Of a stretch of 64,000 nucleotides of DNA, positions 40,669 through 48,859 are shown piece after piece. The DNA is from a virus: the IMG/VR virus record IMGVR_UViG_3300050821_009780, positions 62,001 through 126,000 of that record, one strand, 5' to 3'. The position numbers and the translations under genes are program-made. A model generated the notes under the pieces. That model had not been told where the DNA came from and did not search any database. It worked only from the letters and a program-made list of their open reading frames with translations. Position 1 is the first letter of the stretch. Each line of letters starts with the position of its first letter.

Positions 40669-40923
40669 CTATCCGGTTTTCCGCTTCCACCGGGGGTGCG
40701 GCTTGGTTCGGTGCACCACGTGCCGCGTAGCCCAGGCAATGTCCCTGCGGTTGCAGAAGTCCCCCGCCCAGCCGAGCACCGCGCGCCAGCCGGTCGGGTG
40801 CTGCGGGATGTCCCAGCGCAGGCCCTTGCCGTGGGGGCGGACACCGTAGAAGAAGCCCTCCAGCCGTTCCCACGGCCCCTCGTAGTCGATGCACAGCAGG
40901 AGCCGCCTGTCCTCGTCTAGCAC
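40669..40923 (-). CDS. Hypothetical protein (84 aa), possible small nuclease-like fold
   Basis: Not recognised. GTG 40923 (VLDEDRRLLLCIDYEGPWER). FFYGVRPHGKGLRWDIPQ, AVLGWAGDFCNRRD, then a basic tail (HPRWKRKTG). Its stop is 10 bases before the radical SAM start. Shares one base with the upstream stop. Confidence 0.7.
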   Translation of the reverse strand: MLDEDRRLLLCIDYEGPWERLEGFFYGVRPHGKGLRWDIPQHPTGWRAVLGWAGDFCNRRDIAWATRHVVHRTKPHPRWKRKTG

Positions 40924-41123
40924 TACAGGTCTTCCCGGTGCACTTCGAGGATGCGGTTCCGCAGCTCGCGCTCCAGCTTCTCCAGGCCGAAGCTATCCAC
41001 CTGGTGGAGCACGACGAACTTGCTGCCGCGCGTGAGCCCGTCGCCGTGGAACCGCGCCACGTCCCGGACAATATCCCACTCGGGATTGTTCTTCGGGTGA
41101 TCCAGCTTGATGCGGAACTTCAC
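40923..41123 (-). CDS. Hypothetical protein (66 aa)
   Basis: Not recognised. GTG 41123 (VKFRIKLDHPKNNPEWDIVR), in a GTGA overlap with the SbcC-like half. LTRGSKFVVLHQVDSFGLEK looks beta-rich. No known motif. Confidence 0.7.
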   Translation of the reverse strand: MKFRIKLDHPKNNPEWDIVRDVARFHGDGLTRGSKFVVLHQVDSFGLEKLERELRNRILEVHREDL

Positions 41124-41767
41124 TCGGACTCCCCCTCGTGGACCTCGGTCACCCCGTCCGCCCCTAGTACAAGGCGGTAACGTGCGTCGGCCAGGTCACC
41201 GAAGGCCGTGCTGTGCGTGACGAGCAGGATCTGCACTCCAGCCTTGTCAGCGACCTCACGCAGGAACTCGGCCACCCGAGGCTCATAGGACGCTGAGACG
41301 TGGGCAAATGACTCGTCCAGTGCCAGAAAGCGGCGCGCTCCCGGGGTGAGCAGGAGCACGACCAGCCGTAGAACGAATCCCACGACAGCAGCCATCCCTC
41401 CGCCCCGGGCATCCAGCACTGGAGTCTCGACCACGTCATCTCCGTAGCTGCTCCTGATCACGAAGTCCACCTCGGCGCGGTTCGCCTTAACGGACGGGAC
41501 CATGTGGAAGGTCAGGTTCTCGGAGAAGATCACCTGCAGCGCCCGGGTGACCAGCCCCTCGACCTGCTGCCGGGCGGATTCCTGGCGCTCCTCGCCGATG
41601 GTGGTGAGCAGCGCGCACGCCTTCTCGTGCAGCTCCTGGGCGGCGCGCAGCTCGCGGACCCGCTCCTGAGCCTCCTTGCCCTGCCGGGCCACCTGGGCGG
41701 CCTGCCCGGCCTCCCGGTCCAGGCCCCGCTGCACCTGGGCCAGGCGCGCGGACAGCGCAGGAATCAC
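41120..41767 (-). CDS. SbcC/Rad50-like ATPase, C-terminal half (215 aa)
   Basis: GTG 41767 in a GTGA overlap. A coiled-coil start (LSARLAQVQRGLDREAGQAA, KEAQERVRELRAAQELHE) leads to an ABC/SMC-type head: the signature-like DARGGGMAAVVGFVLRLVVL, Walker B RFLALDESFAHVS and VQILLVTHSTAF (H-loop). There is no P-loop here; it is in the gene at 48856, which ends at a zinc hook. Together they would rebuild one SbcC/gp46-type ATPase that works with the SbcD-like nuclease at 45909. Confidence 0.82.
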   Translation of the reverse strand: MIPALSARLAQVQRGLDREAGQAAQVARQGKEAQERVRELRAAQELHEKACALLTTIGEERQESARQQVEGLVTRALQVIFSENLTFHMVPSVKANRAEVDFVIRSSYGDDVVETPVLDARGGGMAAVVGFVLRLVVLLLTPGARRFLALDESFAHVSASYEPRVAEFLREVADKAGVQILLVTHSTAFGDLADARYRLVLGADGVTEVHEGESE

Positions 41768-41970
41768 TGCCCTCCGCCGATCCAGATGCCCTTCTTCTGC
41801 GGGGAACAGCACGAGCACCGGGCCCGCCTGACGGTACCGTCCTCCGCAACTATCAGCGGCAGTCCCTCGTGGCTGTGCGCCTTGGAGGAGTGCTCCTTGT
41901 GCTTCAGCCTGCGCCGCTGCGCCGGGGTGGGGCTGCTGCCGTACAGCTTCGCGCGCTCTTCATGCGTCAT
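41764..41970 (-). CDS. Small basic Cys-containing protein (68 aa)
   Basis: ATG 41970 (MTHEERAKLYGSSPTPAQRR). Basic helix (RLKHKEHSSKAHSHEG), VRRARCSCCSPQKKG. Not recognised. Ends GGAGGGCAGTGA, where the GGAGG serves the next gene, so translation is coupled. Confidence 0.7.
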   Translation of the reverse strand: MTHEERAKLYGSSPTPAQRRRLKHKEHSSKAHSHEGLPLIVAEDGTVRRARCSCCSPQKKGIWIGGGQ

Positions 41971-41977
41971 AGCCCTG

Positions 41978-42352
41978 CTACGCCACCCAGCCGCGCTGGC
42001 GGGCCCGGGCCAGCGCGACCCCGCACCCCTCGTCCCACAGGGTGCGGAACTCCTCCTCGGACAGCGGCCTCGTGCTGGGCTGGACCCCGGCAGAGCTGTC
42101 CTGGTGCGCCTCGGTGTACTCCGGCCAGGCGTCCTCCCGGCTGGCGGACAGCACCTGGACCTGCGCGGCCTTGGTCCCCCGGTCGCCGTGCTCCTCCTCG
42201 TAGGACACCCGGACGCCTGGGCGGAGCTGGCGCGCATCGCCGCCGCGGGCGAGCGCGGAGACGTGCATGAACACGTCCCGGTCGCCGTTGTCGGGGGAGA
42301 CGAAGCCGAAGCCCCGGTCGGTGTCGAAACGAACGATCTTCCCGTACTGCAT
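41978..42352 (-). CDS. Cold-shock domain protein (124 aa)
   Basis: Residues 1-60 are a cold-shock domain: MQYGKIVRFDTDRGFGFVSP holds RNP1 (RGFGFV), followed by DVFMHVSAL (RNP2-like VFMHV). Such proteins bind single-stranded RNA or DNA and melt structure. The C-terminal half is helical and unassigned (STRPLSEEEFRTLWDEG). Next to the beta clamp gene. The start is ATG 42352. Phage copies may act on mRNA or as helper at replication forks. Confidence 0.9.
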   Translation of the reverse strand: MQYGKIVRFDTDRGFGFVSPDNGDRDVFMHVSALARGGDARQLRPGVRVSYEEEHGDRGTKAAQVQVLSASREDAWPEYTEAHQDSSAGVQPSTRPLSEEEFRTLWDEGCGVALARARQRGWVA

Positions 42353-42354
42353 TT

Positions 42355-43554
42355 CTAGTATCCCACCAGCGAAGAAGCCATCTGCGTGAGCACCTGAACG
42401 GTCCCGGTGCCCTCCAGAAGGATAACGGAGCGGCGCTTGCCGAGGTCCTTGCCGAGCCGGAACGCGCAGGTCACATCAGGGTGCGCGGCCAGCATCTCGG
42501 CGAGGAACACGTGGTTGACGCACAGCACCCGCTCCTTGCCGGGCCAGTCGGTGACCAGCTGAACGGGCACGGACGCGGAGTGGCCCACCTGATCGCGGGA
42601 CACCACGGTAACGGTGCTGCCCTCGACGACCAGCGCGATGGCGGCGGTGTCGGCGTCGGCGTTGACCCGGACGCACCGCACGGCAGCCGACAGCTCCTCG
42701 CGGTCCACGGCGAGTACCTGGTCGTTATCCCCCGCCGGGCCGAGCAGCTGCTTGTCCATGTCCGGGAACGGGGTGGAGCGGCGGGCCACGGCGAACACCA
42801 CGTGGTCGGCGCGGAACACCAGGGCATCCTCGGTGACGGCCACGCCGACGGCGTCGCCCTGGCTGCCGGACACCAGCCGGACGATGTCGTCCAGGGCCGA
42901 GGAGGGGATGCACATGGGGTGGGGGAACTCGTCCAGCTCGGCGCGGGCGAACCGGGTGCCGTCGGAGGCGGTGATGCGCCTGCCCTCGAACCCGTCCGAG
43001 CCTTCGGGGGCGCCGATCTCCACCTGGGTGAGCATGGGGCGGCCGGCGTCGCGGCACACCGCATGGCGTACCGCCTTCAGCCCGGCGAGGAACTTCTCCG
43101 CCGGGTACAGGAAGAACCCCAGCTCGGACGGCTCCAGCAGCTGCGGGTACTCGCCGCTGTCCGGCAGGGCGAACACCCAGGAGGCGCTCCCGGCGGTGAC
43201 GGTCGCCCGATCCTTCTTCACCGCGACGGTAATGCTCTCCTCCGTCGCCTCCTTCAGCACGGCCTGGAGCTTCTTCGCCGGGATGAACGCCTCGGCGGAA
43301 GCTGACTCGTCCACGCTGTCGCCGGTCCACACCGCCTCCGTGGAGGCGAGGACGATGCGCTCCATGTCGGTGGCGGCCAGCTCCAGCCCGGCATGGCTCA
43401 CCCGGACCCGGTAGCAGCTAAGCACGGGGAACTGGCCGGAGGAGGGCACCGCCGGTGCCACGGCAGCGGCCAGGGCCTTCAGCACGTACGGCTTGACCCG
43501 GAAGGTGAACTCCCCGTAATCGGTTCCCGCAGCCGGTTCGTCCGCCTCGTTCAC
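42355..43554 (-). CDS. dnaN: DNA polymerase III beta sliding clamp
   Basis: 399 residues from GTG 43554. Three similar domains of about 125 residues: the first has FRVKPYVLKALAAAVA and LELAATDMERIVLAST, the second YPAEKFLAGLKAVRHAV and GRRITASDGTRFARAELD (the SDGTR-A clamp motif), the third LAVDREELSAAVRCVRVNAD. The clamp holds the polymerase on DNA. A clamp-loader set is present in the same window. Its C-terminus ends LVGY. Confidence 0.92.
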   Translation of the reverse strand: MNEADEPAAGTDYGEFTFRVKPYVLKALAAAVAPAVPSSGQFPVLSCYRVRVSHAGLELAATDMERIVLASTEAVWTGDSVDESASAEAFIPAKKLQAVLKEATEESITVAVKKDRATVTAGSASWVFALPDSGEYPQLLEPSELGFFLYPAEKFLAGLKAVRHAVCRDAGRPMLTQVEIGAPEGSDGFEGRRITASDGTRFARAELDEFPHPMCIPSSALDDIVRLVSGSQGDAVGVAVTEDALVFRADHVVFAVARRSTPFPDMDKQLLGPAGDNDQVLAVDREELSAAVRCVRVNADADTAAIALVVEGSTVTVVSRDQVGHSASVPVQLVTDWPGKERVLCVNHVFLAEMLAAHPDVTCAFRLGKDLGKRRSVILLEGTGTVQVLTQMASSLVGY

Positions 43555-43811
43555 GCCTTCTCCTCCGCCTTATCCAGAAGCTCCTGCACCCTGCGCACCT
43601 CGGCGTCCAGATCGACTGTCAGCTTCTCCGCAAGAGCGGGCACTTCCTCGGGGGTGACCCCGAACTCGTCCTTCAGGGCCTTCTCCGCCTGCTGGGCGCG
43701 GTCCGCCGCGACGGCGTGCTGCTGCTCGGCACGGGCACGGTCCTGCTGCATGCCGACGATGCGCTTCTTCAGCGCGGCCACCCGCGCGTCGAGCGCGCTG
43801 GGGTCAGTCAC
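43551..43811 (-). CDS. Coiled-coil protein (86 aa)
   Basis: GTG 43811 (VTDPSALDARVAALKKRI), overlapping upstream stop by 8 bp. Long heptad helix (QQDRARAEQQHAVAADRAQQ, AEVRRVQELLDKAEEKA). No catalytic motif. Might bridge or regulate beta clamp. Confidence 0.7.
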   Translation of the reverse strand: MTDPSALDARVAALKKRIVGMQQDRARAEQQHAVAADRAQQAEKALKDEFGVTPEEVPALAEKLTVDLDAEVRRVQELLDKAEEKA

Positions 43812-43986
43812 GGCGCACCGCCTCATCCCAGCCTGCCGCAGCCCGGAGATGCCGGGCGAGCGCGGACAGCCGCCATATGACCAGGCCCTGGCAGCTCGAA
43901 CGGCGCCGCAGCACGTCAGCGGCCCGCTCCAGGATGACAGCGTCCGCGACCTTGCGCTCCGCGTTCTCCCGCAGGATGTCCCTCAT
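43804..43986 (-). CDS. Hypothetical helical protein (60 aa)
   Basis: ATG 43986 in an ATGA overlap with the nuclease. MRDILRENAERKVADAVILE, ADVLRRRSSCQGLVIWRLSA. Basic, helical. Not recognised. Confidence 0.65.
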   Translation of the reverse strand: MRDILRENAERKVADAVILERAADVLRRRSSCQGLVIWRLSALARHLRAAAGWDEAVRRD

Positions 43987-44870
43987 GCCCCTCCTACCGC
44001 CACCCGGCCGCTCTTCGGCCCGCGTCCCTTGACCGGGCAGGCGTGCTTGACGTCGCAGTACCGGCACTTAGCCGGGGTCGGAGTAGGGTCCACGCGACCG
44101 TCCAGGATGTCGTTGGCCACGGCGACGATGCGCTGGAACATCTGCGTCCGGTGGTCCGCAGTGAACTGCCAGGACGGCATGGTCTCATCGCACAGCGGCT
44201 GCAGCAGCCCGGAGCAGACCGGCCACCGGCCCTTCTTCATGGCCCACACGGCGATCTCGTAGAAAACGAGCTGGCCGAGGGTCTTGCGCCAGTACTGGTT
44301 ATCTCTGGTGGTCTTCAGATCCCAGACCTCGACGACCATGCCGTTCTCGTCGGTACCGTTGACCTGGACCTCGCCTGGCAGAAGCCGGCGGCGGACCAGC
44401 AGGTCTATCTCTCCGTGGAGAAGGATCTGCACCTTGCTCCCGTCCGGGCGCGGGATGACGAGCGGCACCTCGAACCGCGGCGCCGGGTCCCAGTCGTAGG
44501 ACGGCGGCTCGTACAGGTGCAGCAGGGTCCGCAGGTCGTCCTCCAGCTGGTGCACCGCGTCCCGGCACATCTCACGGACCTCGGCGCGGTCGGAGAGGTG
44601 CTTCCAGCGGATGATGCCGTCGCCCGCCTCCTGGGTGCCCTTCTCCAGCTCGTCCATGATCCGGTCCACCTGCGCGGTCATCCAGCCGCGCTGGGGGTCG
44701 TCGCCCTGCAGCCACTGGCGCATGCACCGGTCGGCGACGTTGCCGGCGAAGAACACGCGTCCATCCGCCACCTTGGACCGGCGGCCCAGCGCGATGAGGT
44801 GGCCCTTCTGCGGGCATTCGCTGTGCAGCCTAATCCGACTCCAACTTATCTTCAACGGACTGTCGGTCAC
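43983..44870 (-). CDS. RecB-like PD-(D/E)XK nuclease (295 aa)
   Basis: GTG 44870 (VTDSPLKISWSRIRLHSECP). PD-(D/E)XK superfamily of the Cas4/RecB type: LLHGEIDLLVRRRLLPGEV holds the Asp, VVEVWDLKTTRDNQY the E/D-x-K, followed by GQLVFYEIAVWAMKKG (the Q-x3-Y motif). Four Cys (C19, and CRYCDVKHACP near the end) fit a [4Fe-4S] cluster. It would resect DNA ends, matching SbcCD, RecA and SSB nearby. Confidence 0.85.
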   Translation of the reverse strand: MTDSPLKISWSRIRLHSECPQKGHLIALGRRSKVADGRVFFAGNVADRCMRQWLQGDDPQRGWMTAQVDRIMDELEKGTQEAGDGIIRWKHLSDRAEVREMCRDAVHQLEDDLRTLLHLYEPPSYDWDPAPRFEVPLVIPRPDGSKVQILLHGEIDLLVRRRLLPGEVQVNGTDENGMVVEVWDLKTTRDNQYWRKTLGQLVFYEIAVWAMKKGRWPVCSGLLQPLCDETMPSWQFTADHRTQMFQRIVAVANDILDGRVDPTPTPAKCRYCDVKHACPVKGRGPKSGRVAVGGA

Positions 44871-45124
44871 AGAGCCAGGCCCTCCACCTCGTGCGCGGCA
44901 GCCACCTGGTAAAGACCCGGCCTGTCAAAGCAGCAGACGAGAAAACTACGGCTGAACATAGCCAGCCACAGGTGGATCTTGCAGTCGTGCAGGTCCATCC
45001 CGCTTTCACGTTCCGAGTCGGTATGCGCAATGGAGAAGCCCTCGTCCAGGTCAACCCACGCGACGTGGGTGTCGCGCAGCCCCAGGTCGGCCTGCACCCG
45101 CTTGACATCCTCGACGGTGAACAC
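44867..45124 (-). CDS. Hypothetical protein (85 aa)
   Basis: Not recognised. GTG 45124 (VFTVEDVKRVQADLGLRDTH). VAWVDLDEGFSIAHTDSE, IHLWLAMFSRSFLVCCFDRP: mixed alpha/beta. Overlaps both neighbours by 1-4 bp. Confidence 0.7.
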   Translation of the reverse strand: MFTVEDVKRVQADLGLRDTHVAWVDLDEGFSIAHTDSERESGMDLHDCKIHLWLAMFSRSFLVCCFDRPGLYQVAAAHEVEGLAL

Positions 45125-45669
45125 TACAGCCCGGTGCCCGGGACTTCGCCGTCGAACGGGTTGATGCCGATAACCGGGATACCGGTCTCACAGCGAATCT
45201 GCTCCGCCGACTCCTTCCAGTCCTCGAAGTACAGCCGGACGTCGGCGCCGTTCCGGCGCAGCGCCTGCAGCACCCGGGTCTTCCAGATGCCGTTCGGCGA
45301 ATGGTCCTCCGAAGGCCGCAGAATGACGGCGGACAATGGCACCTGGTGCTTCTTCACCCACTCCCAGGTCAGGTCGTAGGCGAGCAGGCTGCGGCCGGAC
45401 ACCGCGATGTGCGTGTACCAGCCCATCTCGCGCATGAGCGCGACGCTGCCGTGCACCGGCTCGTCGTCGGCGCACTGGAGGCTGTAGTCACACCAGGTAG
45501 GCGCGTCCGGTCCTCCGGCCTTGATGGCCGGAACCATGTCGCGGCGGTGGACAGTGCTGCACAGGGTGCTGTCCAGGTCCCAGCCGATGACGGGACGGTG
45601 CTGGGCCAGCCACCACCCGGCCTCGGTCCGGACCATGTCGTCCAGCACGGCATCAGGAGTCTTAGGCAC
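45124..45669 (-). CDS. HAD-like phosphatase (181 aa)
   Basis: GTG 45669 in a GTGCCTAA overlap. VIGWDLDSTLCSTVHR is HAD motif I (D-x-D-x-T); YTHIAVSGRSLLAYDL motif II (S/T), KTRVLQALRRNGADVRLYFED motifs III/IV. It may dephosphorylate nucleotides or DNA ends (5'-nucleotidase or kinase/phosphatase-like). Sits in the recombination block. Confidence 0.82.
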   Translation of the reverse strand: MPKTPDAVLDDMVRTEAGWWLAQHRPVIGWDLDSTLCSTVHRRDMVPAIKAGGPDAPTWCDYSLQCADDEPVHGSVALMREMGWYTHIAVSGRSLLAYDLTWEWVKKHQVPLSAVILRPSEDHSPNGIWKTRVLQALRRNGADVRLYFEDWKESAEQIRCETGIPVIGINPFDGEVPGTGL

Positions 45670-45922
45670 GGCTGGCCTCACAGAAGGTGCAGCCGGCCCC
45701 CGTGCAACCCTCGCCGCAGGTTGCGCCGAGCGCGACGACCAGCTTCGGGATATCCGCATCCTCGACGCAGATTTCCTCGTAGCAACGGTCCTTGATCGAG
45801 AAATACCCGTAGTTACGTGTCACCCGCAGGCTCTCCAGGCCGTCGTCTGCGATGCCTATCCTAGTCTCGTGCCCAAGGGTCATGCGCTTCTCGTACGACG
45901 GCTCGTACTCAGCGGTCGCCAT
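45662..45922 (-). CDS. Hypothetical protein with Cys-rich tail (86 aa)
   Basis: ATG 45922 (MATAEYEPSYEKRMTLGHET). Beta-rich middle (YGYFSIKDRCYEEICVED), then ATCGEGCTGAGCTFCEAS, four Cys that could hold zinc. Overlaps SbcD by 14 bp. Not recognised. Confidence 0.68.
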   Translation of the reverse strand: MATAEYEPSYEKRMTLGHETRIGIADDGLESLRVTRNYGYFSIKDRCYEEICVEDADIPKLVVALGATCGEGCTGAGCTFCEASRA

Positions 45923-46934
45923 GCTGTGCTCCTGTCAGCAGTTCCTCCACGAGGTCCTCCACGTCCTTGCCTAGGCCTAGCGACTTCACGTGCGCGATGA
46001 CGGACCCGGTGTTCAAGATCTCCAGCCTGGCATCGCCAGCTGACTGGAGGAACTCGTCGAGCCGGCCCTGCATGTCGGTGGCCTGCTGCTTCTCCTGCAG
46101 CCGGAAGACCTCGCCGGCGGGCTTGGCATCGAGCGGGACGAACTCGAACGCCCCGGTGTCCTGATCCCAGAAGGTGACGCCTACCTGGCGGGTCAGATTG
46201 TACTCGTGCAGGCTGCCGCGGCTCAGCGCCCCGTTGTTGCAGAAGGTCACGCCGCCGTGCTGGAACATACGGTGCGGCTCGTGCACATGCCCGTAGAAGA
46301 CATTGCCTCCGTAGCCCATGTGCTCGGACCAACGCATGCCGGGAAACCACTCGTAGGGCAGGTTCTCGCCTGGCGGGTAGAGCGGCGCGTGGGTGACGAC
46401 CAGGTACGGCTCGCGGATGTTCACCTCCCGGTACAGGCGCAGCGCCTCGGCAACAGCAGTATCGATGCCCGGCTGAAGCGGCAGCGGAGCGCTGCGCGCC
46501 ATCACCTTGACCAGCTCCTCATCCCACAGCCCGTATCCCTGCAGCCAGGGCACGCCGAACACCTTGAAGGGGCTGCCCCAGCCGTTCAGCTCGGTCGCCC
46601 CGGCGCGGTACAGCATGCCGAGGGGCTGCTTGGTGCTCACCGACTCCAGCCGGTCGTTGGACATGTCGTGGTTACCGGCCAGGATGAGCACCGGGAAGTG
46701 AGGAATACAGCTCTTGATGAACTCGCAGGTCCGGTGCACCAGGCTGTAGGACACCCGGCTGGGGGCCTTGCAGTGGAAGGTGTCCCCGGCCCACACCATG
46801 GGGGAGCCGCGCTCGATGCACAGCTCGCGGGCCTGCTCCAGCAAGTCGAAGAGATCATCCGTGTAGGACTCGGTGCAGCTAGCGGGCGGCTTGTCCGACA
46901 GATGAATATCTGAGATGAGACACAGGCTAGTCAC
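45909..46934 (-). CDS. SbcD-like DNA repair nuclease
   Basis: 341 residues. Calcineurin-like phosphoesterase motifs in order: LCLISDIHLSDKP (D-x-H), VWAGDTFHC (GD), LILAGNHDMSND (GNHD), LVVTHAPLY (TH), NVFYGHVHEPH (GHxH). This is the Mre11/SbcD/gp47 nuclease; the ATPase partner is split between 41120 and 48856. Start: ATG 46934 (MTSLCLISDIHLS). The pair would process double-strand ends. Strong call. Confidence 0.93.
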   Translation of the reverse strand: MTSLCLISDIHLSDKPPASCTESYTDDLFDLLEQARELCIERGSPMVWAGDTFHCKAPSRVSYSLVHRTCEFIKSCIPHFPVLILAGNHDMSNDRLESVSTKQPLGMLYRAGATELNGWGSPFKVFGVPWLQGYGLWDEELVKVMARSAPLPLQPGIDTAVAEALRLYREVNIREPYLVVTHAPLYPPGENLPYEWFPGMRWSEHMGYGGNVFYGHVHEPHRMFQHGGVTFCNNGALSRGSLHEYNLTRQVGVTFWDQDTGAFEFVPLDAKPAGEVFRLQEKQQATDMQGRLDEFLQSAGDARLEILNTGSVIAHVKSLGLGKDVEDLVEELLTGAQHGDR

Positions 46935-47214
46935 CGTGCGCTCCCCGGTACCTGTCTCCGGTCTCCATGTAGCGGAAGCACACAGCCGCGACCTGAACGG
47001 CTTCAGTCAGCACCCGCTCAGTCGGCTCGTCTGCTTTTATCGCATCCCACAGCTCGTCTACCTTCTCCTTGAGGATGACGTAGAACTCGTGCAGTCCCCA
47101 CGGCTCCCGTCCGTGCTTGGCGTAAGCACGCTCCAGCTCCTGCTCCACTGCCACAACAGCAGCGCTACGGCTGGCCTCAAAGTTCCTGGCTATCAGGTCG
47201 TCTAGATGACTCAT
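46927..47214 (-). CDS. MazG-like nucleotide pyrophosphohydrolase (95 aa)
   Basis: ATG 47214 (MSHLDDLIARNFEASRSAAV). Helical MazG/dATP-dGTP pyrophosphohydrolase pattern: GLHEFYVILKEKVDELWDAI (the E-x2-E/D-E-x-x-D set) and VLTEAVQVAAVCFRYMETG (E-x-x-x). Could hydrolyse non-canonical or surplus dNTPs, or ppGpp-like signals in some phages. Small single-domain form. Confidence 0.75.
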   Translation of the reverse strand: MSHLDDLIARNFEASRSAAVVAVEQELERAYAKHGREPWGLHEFYVILKEKVDELWDAIKADEPTERVLTEAVQVAAVCFRYMETGDRYRGAHGD

Positions 47215-47465
47215 GACTCTTTTACGATTTCCTCGGTCCACCAGTGCACCGCGACACCCTTCCGGACCCACGGGCTCTCGTACTTCCCTGTCGCGATACG
47301 GCGGATCTCGGCAATACGGTTCGGGTCCAGCAAGGGACCGTACCCGTGGCCATCCTCGGGAGACGCCCACGTGCGCCCGTGGCCGTCGCTGCGGGGCAGG
47401 TAATCATGCGGCCTGCCGCACGTCTTGCAGGCCGCCGCCTTGCGCAGCAGCTCGGGAACGGTCAC
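47211..47465 (-). CDS. Hypothetical protein with C-x2-C (84 aa)
   Basis: GTG 47465 (VTVPELLRKAAACKTCGRPH). One C-x2-C, with YLPRSDGHGRTWASPEDGHG and a C-terminal domain EIRRIATGKYESPWVRK. Not recognised. It overlaps the peptidoglycan-binding gene by 4 bp. Confidence 0.68.
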   Translation of the reverse strand: MTVPELLRKAAACKTCGRPHDYLPRSDGHGRTWASPEDGHGYGPLLDPNRIAEIRRIATGKYESPWVRKGVAVHWWTEEIVKES

Positions 47466-48859
47466 GGCAGCGCGTGCGCGGCGAGCAGGCTCCAGGTGAC
47501 CGGGCCGACGGTACCATCCTGCTGCGCCGGGTCGTTCGGGTAGTAAGCCCGCTGCACTGCGACGACGGCGTTCTCAGTGTTCTGCCCGAAGTTCCCGTCG
47601 ATGGCGAGCTGCAGCCCGTGCGCCTCGCACAGCGCCTGCACCCGCTTGACAGAGGCAGCCACAGGCAGGCCGGAACCCTTAGTCAGGGTCAGCAGCTGAG
47701 CGTTCGGCGAGCCGCCGACCAGCACCTCCCAGGTCACCGGGTCGGTCCAGCCGGTGGTCAGCAGCCCGGCGGTGGCCTGCAGGGCCTCCAGCGCGGTCTG
47801 GGTCTCGGCCCCGAAGTCCCCGTCCACCGGCACCGCCTGGCTGGCGGGAAGCGCCACGTTGAGGAGCAGCTGCACCTGGCGGACCCACGTCACGTTCCCG
47901 GCGGCGTCCTGGTCGCCCAGCCGGATGCCGGGGAGCTTGGAGTACAGCGTGGTCTCCCAGGCAGCGAGCGGAGCCGGGGCAGGAGCTGGCGGAGCAGGAG
48001 CCGGGGCGGGCGGCGGCGGGGGCGCGTACAGCCACAGGGTCACGTCGGAGGGAACAGGGGCAACCGGGGAGATCGTCCCGGCGAACATGCCGTTGATGAA
48101 GTCGGTGAGCGCGGCGTTCCAGCCGTACTTGACGTAGGTCCCGGCCAGGATGCCGGCGACGGTCTGGCCCGGCGCGAGCGCGGCGGCCTCGTACATGGCG
48201 GTCCGGCCATCTCCGCGCCACTGCTGCGGCACGGCGGGATCGGGCGCGGGGAGCTGGAAGAACGCGGGGCTGTTCACCGCCGACTCGTCCCACCCGGCGG
48301 TGGAGACGTACTGGGTGCCGTCCGCCTGGGGGTACCCGCAGGCGCTGGGCGAGCAGATGTGCCGGCCGATCCAGTGCGCGGACCAGATCCGGTACTTGGT
48401 CCTCGGTATCCCTGCGGCGGTGCACGCGTCGATGCAGTCCTGCACCGAGTAGCCGGCCGCCGCGCCGGGGGAGGCGTAGAAGCCGAGGCCGCCCGCCTTG
48501 ATGAACGCGGGCACGCTGGAGGCGGTCACGTTGCCCGGCTCGATGTCGGTGTACATAGCCCCCTTGGCCCCGTCCGGGGTGACGGACACCAGCTGGGCGG
48601 CGGGGAACCGGGCCCTCAGCGCGGCCATGTTCTCGTAGATGCCGTTGAAGTACCCGGCGTAGGCGAACGCCCCGGCGGGGTCCGACCCGACGGCGGTGCT
48701 GTCGTACATGGCCTCGACGCCGGACGGGAGGTTCGCGGCGGCCAGCAGGTGCGCGGCGGTATCAAACCGGGCCCCGTTCGGGCCTGCCTGCATGGTGGCG
48801 GCGATCCAGGCGGCATCGTGCAGCAGGTTCTGCGGCTGGACCACGGTCTGCTCTGTCAT
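47462..48859 (-). CDS. Peptidoglycan-binding protein, probable lysin/glycoside hydrolase-like
   Basis: 465 residues. The N-terminal part (AMYDSTAVGSDPAGAFAYAG, AAQLVSVTPDGAKG, MYTDIEPGNVTASSVPAFI) resembles Rv2525c/GH25-like glycosidase-like folds in which an Asp starts strand ends. A Pro/Ala linker near residue 280 leads to two peptidoglycan-binding domains (VRQVQLLLN with VDGDFGAETQ; VKRVQALCEAHG with IDGNFGQNTE). It may be the endolysin. No signal peptide is seen, and no holin is adjacent. It lies among recombination genes, which is odd for a late lysis gene. Confidence 0.75.
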   Translation of the reverse strand: MTEQTVVQPQNLLHDAAWIAATMQAGPNGARFDTAAHLLAAANLPSGVEAMYDSTAVGSDPAGAFAYAGYFNGIYENMAALRARFPAAQLVSVTPDGAKGAMYTDIEPGNVTASSVPAFIKAGGLGFYASPGAAAGYSVQDCIDACTAAGIPRTKYRIWSAHWIGRHICSPSACGYPQADGTQYVSTAGWDESAVNSPAFFQLPAPDPAVPQQWRGDGRTAMYEAAALAPGQTVAGILAGTYVKYGWNAALTDFINGMFAGTISPVAPVPSDVTLWLYAPPPPPAPAPAPPAPAPAPLAAWETTLYSKLPGIRLGDQDAAGNVTWVRQVQLLLNVALPASQAVPVDGDFGAETQTALEALQATAGLLTTGWTDPVTWEVLVGGSPNAQLLTLTKGSGLPVAASVKRVQALCEAHGLQLAIDGNFGQNTENAVVAVQRAYYPNDPAQQDGTVGPVTWSLLAAHALP

